64,000 bases of DNA from Linderina pennispora (taxonomy: Eukaryota > Kickxellomycota > Kickxellomycetes > Kickxellales > Kickxellaceae). This document shows, in pieces, positions 25,903-36,900 of the stretch. Every line of letters starts with the position of its first letter. Within the stretch, counting starts at the first letter, position 1. The notes under the pieces are model-generated. The model saw only the letters and a list, made by a program, of their open reading frames with translations. It was not told the origin of the DNA and searched no databases. Location of the stretch: NCBI RefSeq assembly GCF_002104995.1, contig NW_024468249.1, positions 2,232,001 to 2,296,000 of the forward strand, given 5' to 3'. Both the position numbers and the translations under genes were made by a program.

Positions 25903-27300
25903 TGTCTCGGTTTGTAAACTTGGTAAGTGAATTGCCTGGATGCAGTAGAAAACACATTTTGTCACATACCAGGGACCATCTATAAGCATGTCTCAGAGAG
26001 TAATACCCGCAACCCTGCTATCCGAACATAGCTAATCTGTCTGTTCAGCACACCTTCACCTCCCGCTTGACCACATTGTTGACAGCACCTCCATCCGCTT
26101 GCTGAATGCTGGTGCTCTATCCATGGGATTTTCCCAAACATGACTGCGTTCGCTCTACATTTGTATGGCTTATCTCAGATTCCCAAGGGTGAATACTCGG
26201 CAAAAGTCGATTCTCTCATTGAATGTATCTGCCTGTTGTTTCCCAACGTGCAGAACAGCTCATTCATTGTTCGTTCCGGGCTACCGGGTCGCTGATGAGG
26301 GCATATGCAAGGATCCAAAGGGTATTATCGCACCAGCGCCAAGCCTTTATTTTCCACGATCGTGAACTTGGAACATGTCCCTATAAAAGGCGGTTCCAGC
26401 ACTGGTATTCGATGTATGTATCCCGAAATGGACCATATCTCTGAGTGTCCAATCATTTACTCTATCAAGGATACTACTGAAACCTGATGTTTCATATTTT
26501 ATCATATCATGACGATGAGGGTGCCGTTGGGGAGATATCAGAACACCTGGAACATCTATTCAATCATATGTACCCGAAACTGCACCAAGCTTATCCATCG
26601 AGACGGGATATGATATTGGTGGGGGGGTTTGATATGCCTTATGTTAACCCGTTTCCATCCATTGATCCAACTTTTTCCTTGCACACATACTGCAGCATTG
26701 ATATCGGTGCTATAATTGACGATGTCGGTGAAAATCAACTATTGCTTACGACTGTATCTCGCTGAACCTATTGCCAGGCCGCTTCATAGTCGTGGGTTCC
26801 TTAACCCCACATGTATCCGTGTTCGGGATGCTATGTTCCTGAAGACGTTCAATGATATAGTCGATGTATTTGGAGCTGCACACCTGTCTTTTTTTTTTTT
26901 TGACTGCGCCTAATGTCCAGCATGTTGAGAGTTACTACGAATTGTTCATCTCTTAGTTAGCCTCTGTCGTCTATCATCCCGCAGAACCACTTCCACCTGC
27001 AGCTTCGTCATCTAACTATCTGACCAAGGGTGCGTCCTCTTAGCGTTTTCCAATAGGTCCTGTCTCAATTCCTAGGGCTCATTAGAATCAGGAGTTGAAG
27101 GAAATCAAATCTGACAAAGCTGATGACTCTAATCGCTCGGACGGACGAGGTTAGCAGGCTGTTGGCAGAGCTCCCAATTTCCAGTACTAGTCTGAGGTCA
27201 ATAGACCTACAAAGCTTGTGAGCTGTTAATCTGCAGTTGGCCATCGCTATTACCAAGCTTCTATCCCTCAGGATGGCTACTACTGAACGTGTCAGTGAAA
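25903..27300 (+). pseudogene. Possible decayed F-box/LRR-type gene
   Basis: A start M-S-R-F-V-N-L is followed at once by a GTAAGT donor (25922). After a CAG at about 26049, fragments in changing frames read as a single type of protein: L-P-L-D-H-I-V-D-S-T-S-I-R-L-L-N, then F-P-N-M-T-A-F-A-L-H-L-Y-G-L-S and L-F-P-N-V-Q-N-S-S-F-I-V. This F-P-N-hydrophobic style recalls fungal F-box proteins with degenerate leucine-rich repeats. Many in-frame stops occur, unlike the one-base breaks elsewhere, and the stretch is AT-richer than neighbouring genes. Function is lost or the reading is wrong; it could also be non-coding. Confidence 0.3.
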
Positions 27301-27650
27301 TACTGAATCAATGCAAGGAAGAGATTGGTAAATCAGTATACGACGAGCATTGCGACAGCCTGAGCAGGCCGCTATTCTGCAACAATGGCCTTCGATAGCT
27401 GCAGCTTTATTTACATTTGCGATACATATTTCTATACTCGACACATGCCAACACGTCAGAGAACACTATGAAAGGATAGCTAGATTCTGGTAGTAGTGGA
27501 TAACTGCAATCTCTATACATATAAATTGGGCATTGGTGAACAGCAAGAGACGGTGCTGGGGCTGTGTAGCCCCAGCAGGCGAAGATAGAGTTTGGCATTT
27601 CCACATGGGCTAGTTGGAACCAGTTGCTGCTACCTACGTCAATCTGACGC

Positions 27651-27656
27651 CACGTG
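27651..27656. promoter_or_regulatory. CACGTG E-box, 110 bp upstream of the quinone oxidoreductase
   Basis: CACGTG sits within CCACGTGAC, the extended form bound by class-B bHLH factors such as Cbf1/USF. It is well placed to be a promoter element. Single occurrences are expected by chance every 4 kb. Confidence 0.35.
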
Positions 27657-27765
27657 ACGGAGGAGAGTAGCACTCCGCATTAGTAATCACACGCTCACAT
27701 AAAGCCACAGCTCCTGCTTGTTCTTCCAGCAAGCACCTATTACTTTTCTCACCTTTCTCGTTTGA

Positions 27766-28791
27766 ATGCTTTGTCACCCACACCTAGCTCGTACCACCAG
27801 CTCTATTATCTCCCGCAGTCTCAGCATGCAGGCCATTCAGTTTTCGCAGACCGGGGACGCCTCTGTCCTCCAGCTTGTCGATATCCCCAAACCAACTCCC
27901 AAGCCCGGCCAGATCCTCGTGCGCAACCGGTTTGCAGGCGTGAACTTTATTGACACGTACTTCCGCACGGGGCTCTACAAGACAGCGCTGCCGTCCTCGC
28001 TAGGCCAGGAAGCATCTGGCGAGGTTTCTGCTATTGGCGATGGCGTGACAGACTTCAGTGTCGGCGACCAGGTTGCCTATCTGGCCAACGCGGACGCGTA
28101 CGCGCAGTTCGCCGCCGCACCCTCCGACAGCGCCGTCAAACTGCCCGCGGGGGTTTCGTTGGAGACGGGCGCAGCGACATTGATTCAGGCGCTGACAGCG
28201 CACACGATGGTGACCCGCACATACAGAGTGCAGCCTGGAGACTGGGTGCTGGTGCATGCGGGCGCAGGCGGTACTGGCCGGCTGCTGATCCAGCTCAGCA
28301 GGCACCTGGGCGCCAATGTCATTGCCACTGTGTCCACGGACGACAAGGCGAAGGTGGCCCGGGCTGCAGGTGCCGACCACATTATCATGTACTCCCACGA
28401 GAGCGTGCCTGAGCGCGTCCACGAGATCGTTCCCGAGGGCGTTCACGCTGTGTTTGACGGCGTTGGCAAGTCTACGTTTGAGGGCAGTCTCGAGTCTCTG
28501 CGTCGGCTGGGCACCATGGTGTCGTTTGGCAATGCCTCGGGCGCCGTGCCGCCAGTCGACTTGTTCAAGCTGTCGGCGAAGAACCTGACGCTTCTGCGGC
28601 CCCGTCTGTTTGGGTACATTGTGACCAAGGAGGAGAAGCAGCACCATATGGGGGAGGTGTTCAAGCTGATTGACCAGGGCAAGCTCGACATTCAGGTGTC
28701 GGGCGTGTACGATCTGAAGGACGTCGCCCAGGCACACGAGGACCTGGAGGGTCGGAAGACCACGGGCAAACTTATTCTCCGCATCCCTTAG
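27766..28791 (+). CDS. ZTA1: NADPH:quinone oxidoreductase (Zta1-type zeta-crystallin)
   Basis: 341 aa from the first ATG; a second ATG at 27826 gives MQAIQFSQTGDASVLQ, the family's usual start. The extra 20 residues (M-L-C-H-P-H-L-A-R-T-T-S-S-I) are basic and Ser-rich, so alternative starts could give mitochondrial and cytosolic forms. The medium-chain reductase core is complete: N-F-I-D-T-Y-x-R-x-G-L-Y near the N-terminus, the nucleotide loop A-G-A-G-G-T-G, and the C-terminal K-T-T-G-K-L-I-L. There are no structural or catalytic zinc cysteines, as expected for quinone oxidoreductases. It reduces o-quinones using NADPH and protects against oxidative stress. Frame intact; a CACGTG box lies 110 bp upstream. 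Confidence 0.93.
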   Translation: MLCHPHLARTTSSIISRSLSMQAIQFSQTGDASVLQLVDIPKPTPKPGQILVRNRFAGVNFIDTYFRTGLYKTALPSSLGQEASGEVSAIGDGVTDFSVGDQVAYLANADAYAQFAAAPSDSAVKLPAGVSLETGAATLIQALTAHTMVTRTYRVQPGDWVLVHAGAGGTGRLLIQLSRHLGANVIATVSTDDKAKVARAAGADHIIMYSHESVPERVHEIVPEGVHAVFDGVGKSTFEGSLESLRRLGTMVSFGNASGAVPPVDLFKLSAKNLTLLRPRLFGYIVTKEEKQHHMGEVFKLIDQGKLDIQVSGVYDLKDVAQAHEDLEGRKTTGKLILRIP

Positions 28792-29492
28792 ATTCAGAAC
28801 TTTGTGAGTCGCAAGACTTTTGTTGTTTTTCAGATAACAGGCTGGCGGTCGTTATCAAAATTTTCCCACAGCATCCACAGCGGACATCATCTTTCCAAGT
28901 GCCATCACTGAGGCTGTGTAGAAACACACCGCATCCCCAGCGCTATCAGGAGATATGGCCTTTGCGGCAAAGCGGAATAAAAGCATTGACCGCGCGTTCT
29001 CGGCTTCCTTCTGGCCTGTAAAGCGTGCACAGCACTTTGCTCGTGTGGCCTCTTTCCACGGTGCCCGTGTTGGCAAAAGTGCTTGGCAGATGATGTGTCT
29101 GTGCAACGACCGCTGTTGCCAAAGCCGTGCTCACAAAGCCAGCCACGACTGGGCCAGCCAACTGGAATCCCCGGCTACACGTGAATTCAGAACCAAGCCC
29201 ACACAATTGGCCAATCGGCTCGATCATCAACACACGTGATTGTCCGTCCTCTGCAAGAAAAGGCAAATCTGCTCCCTCTTTCTGTATTTGCCCAAGCGCG
29301 CCCGCGGCCTCTGGTAGGGCAGAGAGCAGTCGCCCGACCTTTTTCGCATTTTGCGGAGATTTTATCGGTTCAAAGAGTAGGAAAAAAGATTTCTTATAAT
29401 ATACAAAAATTGAAGAAAAGGCGAGCGGCAGCGAAGGCAGGGGAGGTTGGTGATGGTACAGGGCGAGGGCAGGGAGGGGCAGGCGCAGGCAC
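28792..29492. other. 3' intergenic between two convergent genes, with an unexplained minus-strand open frame
   Basis: On the minus strand an open frame runs from about 29420 to 28946 without stops, including K-V-G-R-L-L-S-A-L-P-E-A-A-G-A-L and A-G-F-V-S-T-A-L-A-T-A-V-V-A-Q, but it has no good start. A plus-strand frame overlaps it. Two CACGTG boxes lie at 29178 and 29233. I cannot decide between 3' untranslated sequence and a small gene. Confidence 0.3.
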
Positions 29493-30164
29493 TTAGGACA
29501 GGAGGAAGTTGAGCTTCATGGCGCTCTGGCCATTGTTGCTCTCGATCTCAATGTCCTCCTCGCCATCAAAGCGCGTATCAGCCGATGACACAGGCGAGCC
29601 CTTGTAGTCGCTGCCCTGGCTCGAGCGCAGCTCCTTGATGTACTGGGCCGCGGCCTCGAGAATCTCAAGCTTCTGCACCTTGTTGCTCTTGCTGAGCCAC
29701 GGCACCATCTCCTGCAGGTCCTTGAGCACCGTGTTGGTGCGCTCGCGGCGGCGCTTCTCAATGGCTGAGTGCGAAATCTTGCGACGCATCTCCTTCTCCT
29801 CGGCTGTGTAGATGGAGCGCGAGCCGCGTCCGCCACGCCGGCGGCGCACGGGGCCCTCAGCCTGCTTGGTAGCAGCGGCTGCGGCCAGGGCCGCCAGGGG
29901 CGCCGGCGAGGTGGCCTTGGAGGAAAGGGCGGGGGAGGGGGAGTTGGCGTAGTCCACTACTGTAGCGTCGGAGGCGCCCGGCGAGTAGCAGGGGGAGGGA
30001 GAGTGCTCATTTGCGTGCATGATGGGGGGCAGGACCATGGGAGCCGGTGCGTTGTACGCGGGCTTGGTGTAGGGGTAGGCAGGCATCTGCGTGCGCAGGC
30101 TGTGCGCAGGCTGCTCCAGGAACATGCGGGGAGGAGCTTGGTAGCGAGTAGCAGTCTGGTACAT
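29493..30164 (-). CDS. bHLH transcription factor 1
   Basis: 223 aa from MYQTATRYQAPPRMF, frame intact. Residues 1-100 are Pro/Ser/Ala-rich with an alanine run; 106-117 are Arg/Gly-rich; the bHLH domain spans about 127-180. Its basic region H-S-A-I-E-K-R-R-R places His132, Glu136 and Arg140 in the 5-9-13 pattern of class-B factors that bind CACGTG. Helix 2 carries K-L-E-I-L-E-A-A-A-Q-Y-I. No leucine zipper follows. The tail is acidic and ends S-A-M-K-L-N-F-L-L-S. That ending recurs in the bHLH genes at 47051 and 53857, so the three are a local family. A likely TATA box lies at 30272-30277 and 3.8 kb of apparently empty DNA lies upstream. Target genes are unknown. Confidence 0.92.
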   Translation of the reverse strand: MYQTATRYQAPPRMFLEQPAHSLRTQMPAYPYTKPAYNAPAPMVLPPIMHANEHSPSPCYSPGASDATVVDYANSPSPALSSKATSPAPLAALAAAAATKQAEGPVRRRRGGRGSRSIYTAEEKEMRRKISHSAIEKRRRERTNTVLKDLQEMVPWLSKSNKVQKLEILEAAAQYIKELRSSQGSDYKGSPVSSADTRFDGEEDIEIESNNGQSAMKLNFLLS

Positions 30165-33100
30165 TGTGAAAAATATTGTTTGCTTTATAAGGGGAGGGGT
30201 ATCTTAGGGGGAAGAGGAGATGGCTGGAGGGGAAAGTAGTGAGGCTCAACGACGGCGGAAAACGCGGCCGCTTTATAAGTGTTCAGGGCAGAGACAAGAC
30301 CGAAAAGGCGCAACAAAAAAGGACCAAGCGGGGCGCGCGAGCAGAAAAGCAAAATTTTGCTGCTGGGCCAGCAAATGGGCATTTTCTCGCTTCCTCCCAC
30401 AGCGAGGAGAATCCCTATTTTCGACATCGCTGTGTCAAGCACGCCGAAAAAGTCGGCCCACTGCCTCTCCCCTCTCCCCGCACGCCTCCAGGGGTGCAAC
30501 CGCCCCTCCCCCCGACGCCCCGGGCGCCAACCCACCCCCTACACCGGAAGGGCACAAATCGTGTGACAGCGTGTTGATGAAGTCTGAAGTGTCGGGCCAA
30601 TTGGCTACCGCCAAAAAGCCCACTTAATGGGCCGGTAATTTTTCGCGTGCACTGTTTGCCCACGTCGCCATCCCTCATAGTGGGACTTTTTCTGCGTGCC
30701 TGCTCGTGGAAAGTGTTTGGATAAAGTACCGTTTATTTGTCCATTTGGCGCACACCCGCCCCAGCCCAACGAAGCACTCCAGGCCAACCACCCCACGGCC
30801 ATATTCAAGGAGGCTCTCGGTAGGATTTGCCTGTCCCACTCCACTGCCTGCTCACCTGTCCATCCGTCCTGTGGTTGCCGGGCGCGCGGCGTGTGGATCC
30901 CGGGGTGGAGCGCAGGAATGCCCCTTGTTTTTGACCGTACAGGGGGCCAAGGCGTCCTCGCAAAAGCTTCCAGAGAGCCGTTCTTGGCCATTAAGCGCGT
31001 GTACACCCACCATCCCACCCCAAACCTGATATTAAAATGTCATTTTATGTTCCTTTTTGGAAGCATTATTCAGGCACCCAAGGTCCCACGCGGTAATGGC
31101 CTAGTAGGACTTGAAGGGGAGGGCTCCATAGAGCTAATTAAGGTGGGCATGTGTCATTTCTCCACACCAGCTAAATATACCCTATGGCTGTTTTGTCGGT
31201 GCATTCTGCTGTCTCCGCCCGGCTTGCCCGCAGAGCACCATGTCTCATTTGCAGCAGTACGGCAAGGCGCGCTGCTGATTGGGTCGAGCTCAGAATTGTT
31301 TATTTGAACCATGTCGAAAACATTTATACAGTGTGGTCCGTTTTGCCAAGAGTGCGACTGGCATAAAAATGGCCCGCTTCGTTTTCTACGATGTAGCTGT
31401 TGGAAAGGGGTGGTGACTGGGATGGATTGCATGCGCGACAGGATGCGTGCTTGCTTGCGGACCTCCACGAGGTAAAGGGAAGGGCGCTTTGCTGCCCGAA
31501 AAATGCGCGACTTGCGTTTCTCAATAATTATTCTGTTGCTGGCTACTTGCTCACATCTGACCAAGTGTCGGGCAGAAAAAAGGAAGAACGCAACCTGGAA
31601 AATGCATGCGATACACGTCAATCTTTTCCACTCCCTCCCGCTCGGTGCTTATCTACGCAGTGGAGAACGAAAACAACCACACGGCAACTGTGGCAGAAGG
31701 GAGCGATAAGGATGTGGCATATGACCGCACGCTTCCCACACCTCCACCATTTGCACGAGGAACAGGTTGACAAATGGGGAACTGCGGGCCACAGACCAAA
31801 AGTTTATGCTTGCCTACTACACTGCTATCGTGTGTGTAGATACATGTACAGCTTTTGCTCCAATGTTTTATTTATAGATCCTGTCCCTCATATTTCGGCA
31901 TAGGGGGATAGGAGGGAGCCACCTTTCCACCTCAGATATATACAGATTCGGCATTGTTCTTCGATATGCTTGCGATAGAGCCAAAATCCCCTTGCGATAG
32001 CCCCAGATCCGCCGCCTCGCCATTGTTTACATCTGGCGCCGATGGGTTCAGTAAGAACTCTGCAAAAAAACCCTCCCACTGCTGAGCACCATTTGCAAGG
32101 TGGATTTTCTGGCACGGTGTAATGGGCGGCATTAGAGCGACCGGATGGACACGTCCGGACTTGCACAAACGGTCCTTCCGGCCTCGAGTCTTCGCGAGGC
32201 AGTCGGCATCCTGATTTTCTTCGGCGACACATGGTACATGTCGGCAAGAGAGGACGGGATTTAAAGACTCCGATTAGCATGTCCTCTTCCGCCGACTGCC
32301 TGCTTGGCCGAAGAGTGCGTACTCTGCTGAAATAGATCATGTGGCTCGCAAATTTGCGCAGCGCTCCATCACCGCTGCATATGCCTGGAACAACCCCTGG
32401 CGCCTGTGCTCCCATTGGGCCACATGCCAGAAATTCGGACTCTTTATCGCCGACATTATCGTCCGAATACCAGTGATGCCTGCCTACCCTCAACCTTGGC
32501 CAGGGGCTGAATTCAAACCTGTTGCAGGAGGAGACCAACCAGCTCACTTCCTTCGGGGGAAAAGGTGCCTGCGAACTGCTCGAGCGCCTGGGACGTATGC
32601 AGATCACCGATGTGCGGGAGAGGGCGAAGGTGGATGTGCTCAGATGACCTTTTCCCCTTGGGCCATCTTTTTTACACTGCTATCTTGACACCGGCGTTTG
32701 TTGCGGTCTGCACAGCGCACCATGCGGTGGGATCCACCTGCTATGTTTTTTCCCACATGGCCTTTATTGTACGAGTATTGCGATTGGGAGTGACCTGGAT
32801 CTACAGCTCCTTTGGCGCTGCTCTTGCGTTATTTTGCACTTGGCGCTCCTTGAAACAGGGAGCGAGTAAGCGTGTGTCTGGTTCCAGCGTATATCCCAGG
32901 CAGCTTTTATTCCGTCCCAGCGGTTTGTTGTGGAAATGCGCGATTCATAGCACTGCATTGCTGCAAGGCACACCCGCGTTATTGTCCATATCTTGTTTTG
33001 GACATTTCTGCTTTGTTGGCACCTGCCGTTTACGCGTCCCGGATTCATGCAGCGACATGCTGCTGCATCGCTGCTTGTTGGGGGAGAGGAAGGAGGATTG

Positions 33101-33966
33101 TGCATGGTTGCTGCTATGTAGGAAGAGTCGCACTATTTTTAGCCCCATGGCCTTTTGTTCAAATGCATATATATTGGGCAATGTCAGGCGAAAAGGCGAT
33201 TTGCACAATGTCCTATTTTCGGTGACACTCGGGACAAGGGGTGCATAGGACAGCAAGCAAGCAAGCGACGCATGGTAAGCGTCTCTCTCTGGCTGTCTTG
33301 TGCGAACGAAAACAAATCCTGCGTCACCCCCCGCATCGCTTGTCTGGGCTCTTCCCTAAACGGAATTGGGTGGGGAAGGGAAAGTGCCGCAAAAATCGCC
33401 GAAGTCATTGGCCTACACTCCAGCGAACCTTGGATCTCGCCTTGCCATATCCAGAGTTCATACCCATTGGCTGCTAATCTCCACCAGAAAGCGCTGGTCT
33501 TCCCCTCCCTCCCCAAACAGCTTGGAGCCGCTGCTTTACGATTCCAGATCCTAAAGCTGGTCGCAATACACGTCAGTTGCGCATTCCAGCGGACCGCACT
33601 CCGTTTGATACCCATCTCCCCAAAATACCGATAATAGATGATCATCTCTCATGCAATGATACCATGACAGCGGCAGGGGAGAGGCTGGGCGCCGATTTTG
33701 GAAGGTGCGCTGGAGAGGCAGAGCTCTGGGCAGAACCAACAGCGCCGTGCAGACTGAAATGCTGCTTCTCGGAACGATGCCAGGGCCAGCCAAGCATGGT
33801 GTTTGGCGGCCGGAGAATCAGAGGCAGCATACAATGCACCGTGCTCTTTTCCCATGCCATATAAACAAAGCTGCTTTAATATACACCTGTGCGATGGGCA
33901 CCTAAATGCGGCATTGTTGTTCGGGTCATGATGGTACCGGTACCGTGATGCATATTAAAAACCTAT
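30165..33966. other. 3.8-kb intergenic region upstream of bHLH gene 1
   Basis: Far longer than most spacers here. Open frames exist (minus 31888-32607 and plus 32565-33248, each over 220 codons), but both begin at non-ATG codons, show no domains and have Cys/Trp/Arg-rich shadow-like composition. Pyrimidine-rich and purine-rich runs are frequent. I see no RNA gene or mobile element. It may be an extended promoter. Confidence 0.45.
30272..30277 (-). promoter_or_regulatory. TATA box of bHLH gene 1
   Basis: TATAAA on the minus strand, 108 bp upstream of the start codon. Confidence 0.4.
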
Positions 33967-36900
33967 TCAGAGCAGCTCCGCGCGGACATGCAAGCCAGAG
34001 ATAAGATACTGCTCCAGCTCATTGACAACCTGCCTGCCGACAATGACGACGGGCATAGGAATTTCGCCCAGCTCCTCGGCGTGATGCCGGTGGCGCAGAT
34101 CATCAGCCTGAGCACCCAACGGGCTATCCGCGGGACGCTCCTCTGGCATACATTTACCCATCATGCAGAACCAGCGATCCCAAATAAACCGGCTGCGAAT
34201 GGGGGAGGCCAGATCGTCGCGAGTCCTGGGGCCCATGCGCGCAGCATCCACCAGCAGCGCCTGGGCACCAGCCCTGGTCGCATACATTGCCTTGTCCCAC
34301 TCCGAGCAGCCGCCGCCATGGCGCACAGCGACAATTTTGCCCCTGACCATGCGCTGCTCACGCGGCGTGTATTGCTCGCAGCCGTACGCCGACGACGAGC
34401 TGTACAAGTGCAGCATGATCACGGTGGTCGGCTGCGGAACCAGGTACGGCGGGTGCCCGCGGTACAGCGCTGGCTCAGCGAACGATGCCAGACGGCCGGC
34501 GAAGTCGCGTCTCCGGTGCCGGTCGCCCTGGCGCGCGTGTGCACCCCTGGGAAGCAGGTCACTTGCGCTGCTGTGGGCACCGGGGGTTGCGAGGGCTTCA
34601 TGATTTGGCGCATCCGCATTGTACATGGCCGAATACTGCTTGCTCTCCGTCGTTGCCCTGCCATCCACGCTGTCGTTGTGAACAGGCAGTGCCCGCACAA
34701 ACTCCTGCAGGGCGTCATCTGTGCTGAGCCGTACAATAACGTAGTCGGTCAGGACCTGCCCAGCGCCATTGGTGATCACCAGCTGGCGAGTGCCGGGCAT
34801 CTGCTCATGCTGTGCGGCTTTGGCGGCGTACCCGCGCTGTTTGGGTCGCGTGGACCCCTTCATATTCCTCTGTGGGTCATGCGCCATGTCCTGCTGCTGC
34901 TGTCCAAGGCCCTCGTCCCACACATCCCGTAGCAGCGGTGTTCCCGAGCGCGTCTTTGGCCTCATTGGCACATCCCACGCCATTGTGCTGCGGCCCTCAG
35001 CACGCGAAACCAGAAAGTTCATAAATGGCATCTGCCGCGTGTTGGGCGTAAGCCAAGTATCGGCTCCATTGGGCGGCTCCCGGACACAATAAGCGTCGGC
35101 TGCCGCACCCAGCTCCCCGTACAATGCCGACTGCCAGACATTGTGTCGCTCTGCCAGCTCTAGCTGCAGCAGTGGTGCTACACACATGGCGCCGCTCTCT
35201 AACCCCAACTGCAGCGCTGCCTTCAGTACCTGTGACCTGTCGGCACGTCCACTTGTCGCCCCATGACGTCCATTGTTTGCCAGCACCCCGACATTGTAAA
35301 AGTCTGAACGGAGCGGTAGCGTCTGCGTGGCAGTGTTGACCACCAATGAACTCAAATACTGCCGCTCCTTGATCAGGTGCCGCGGTGCTTGCACAAGGGC
35401 CCGCGCCAGCTCATGCTGCGTGCCCAGCTGCTGCAATGGACTCTGCGCCCGACTTGATCGGTTCCCAAACCGGATCTGGGTACCACCAGGCAGATCCAAG
35501 GTATTTGGCTGCCGTGGAGTTTGGGTTGCATTGCTGGCATGGCCTGCAGAGCGCCGCCCGAACTCTGCAAACATGGACCGCGGGATCGGACATCTGCGTG
35601 GATCTCCGGCAAGCTCGCCCGGAGTACTGCGGGACCCGTGACCGCCAGTGCCGGTGTAATGTCCGCTATGCGAACTGTGTGCTTTGCCGATGGCGATATC
35701 CGCCGACATCACAGGCATCGGAAACATGTCATCTGGGTGCACTGATGCGAGTTTGGTGCGGATGTTGTCGATGTGATAGAAGAATGGCTCGACAGCTGCC
35801 GGTGCATCCTCAGAGTGGATCAGCTTGCGCTTTGCAAACGACGACCCGGCTGGGTACTGTGCCGATCTGTTGCTTGGGGGCGAGAGCGGTAGTAGTACAT
35901 GGCCCTCAGTGGTAAACACGTAGTTGTTATCAAGCGAATGCAGTGGATTCTCGTCGTCGAACAGCAGGTACAGGTACTTTAGCGTCTCGCTAAGCAGGAA
36001 GCTCTCCATGCGCTCCTCGACGACGTGCGTATTGACATTTTGCATAGATGCATATCCGCACTCTGTACGCTGCAGGGCATTTAGATCGCGTAGCACCATC
36101 TCGCCAACATCCAGGTAGAACGGATCACGCGTTGCCCTATATAGAAAGTATGTGCTCTCGACAAACTCGGGCCGCAGCGGATAGAACACAACATCCGTTT
36201 CGCGCAAATACAAATTGTACCGCTCTGGCATTGCCCGGTACCGCCTCCACAGGTGATAAAACAGCAAGTATGCTGATTCTGCCCCATCAACGTCCCCTGC
36301 TAGAACCATCAGTCCTGGAAAGTATGCTGACAGCGAATCAACCCACGTCGACGCCACCTCACCTGTACGCATGTCCACGTTGTAGAATGCGTGGCCGCCG
36401 ACGGCATCTCTCACATAGCGCATCAGTGCACTGTACGACGCCTCGAACGTCTGCAAATATTGTGTGTCGCCAAAGTAAACGTAGCTCTTGAGAAGGTACT
36501 CATAGAGCGAATCGACGCCAGGCACTTATACTAGCAACCGGCGTTACCCACTACACAGGAGGAGGAACACAAAAGTGGCCGACAAAAGCGTCGTCTGTGT
36601 AAGTACGACAGGCAAGAAAACCCGTGTGGTGCTGATTATTTGCACAAAGAGCTGCTCGTGCCACATTGCTGCAGATGCGCAGTGAGCCCAGCTGCACCAG
36701 GCGGCATATTACGCGATTATCTCAGGACTGCGTGGGAACCTCTTTAACACAGGGCCTGGACACTGAGCCGACGGGCCACAGAGAGCGCTTGGTTTGTGGA
36801 CACATTTCGGAAGGAGTGGACTGTTAAGGAAGCTGCTAGGATGGCGTTATTATGCCCGGCCCAACCGCGTGCCATGGTAGTCCCTTGCGTGCAATGTTTT

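Noticed and set aside
31888-32607. 239-codon minus-strand open frame as a gene
   Set aside because: It begins at a GTG, has a Cys/Arg/Trp-rich shadow-like composition and no domain; an overlapping plus-strand frame is just as long.
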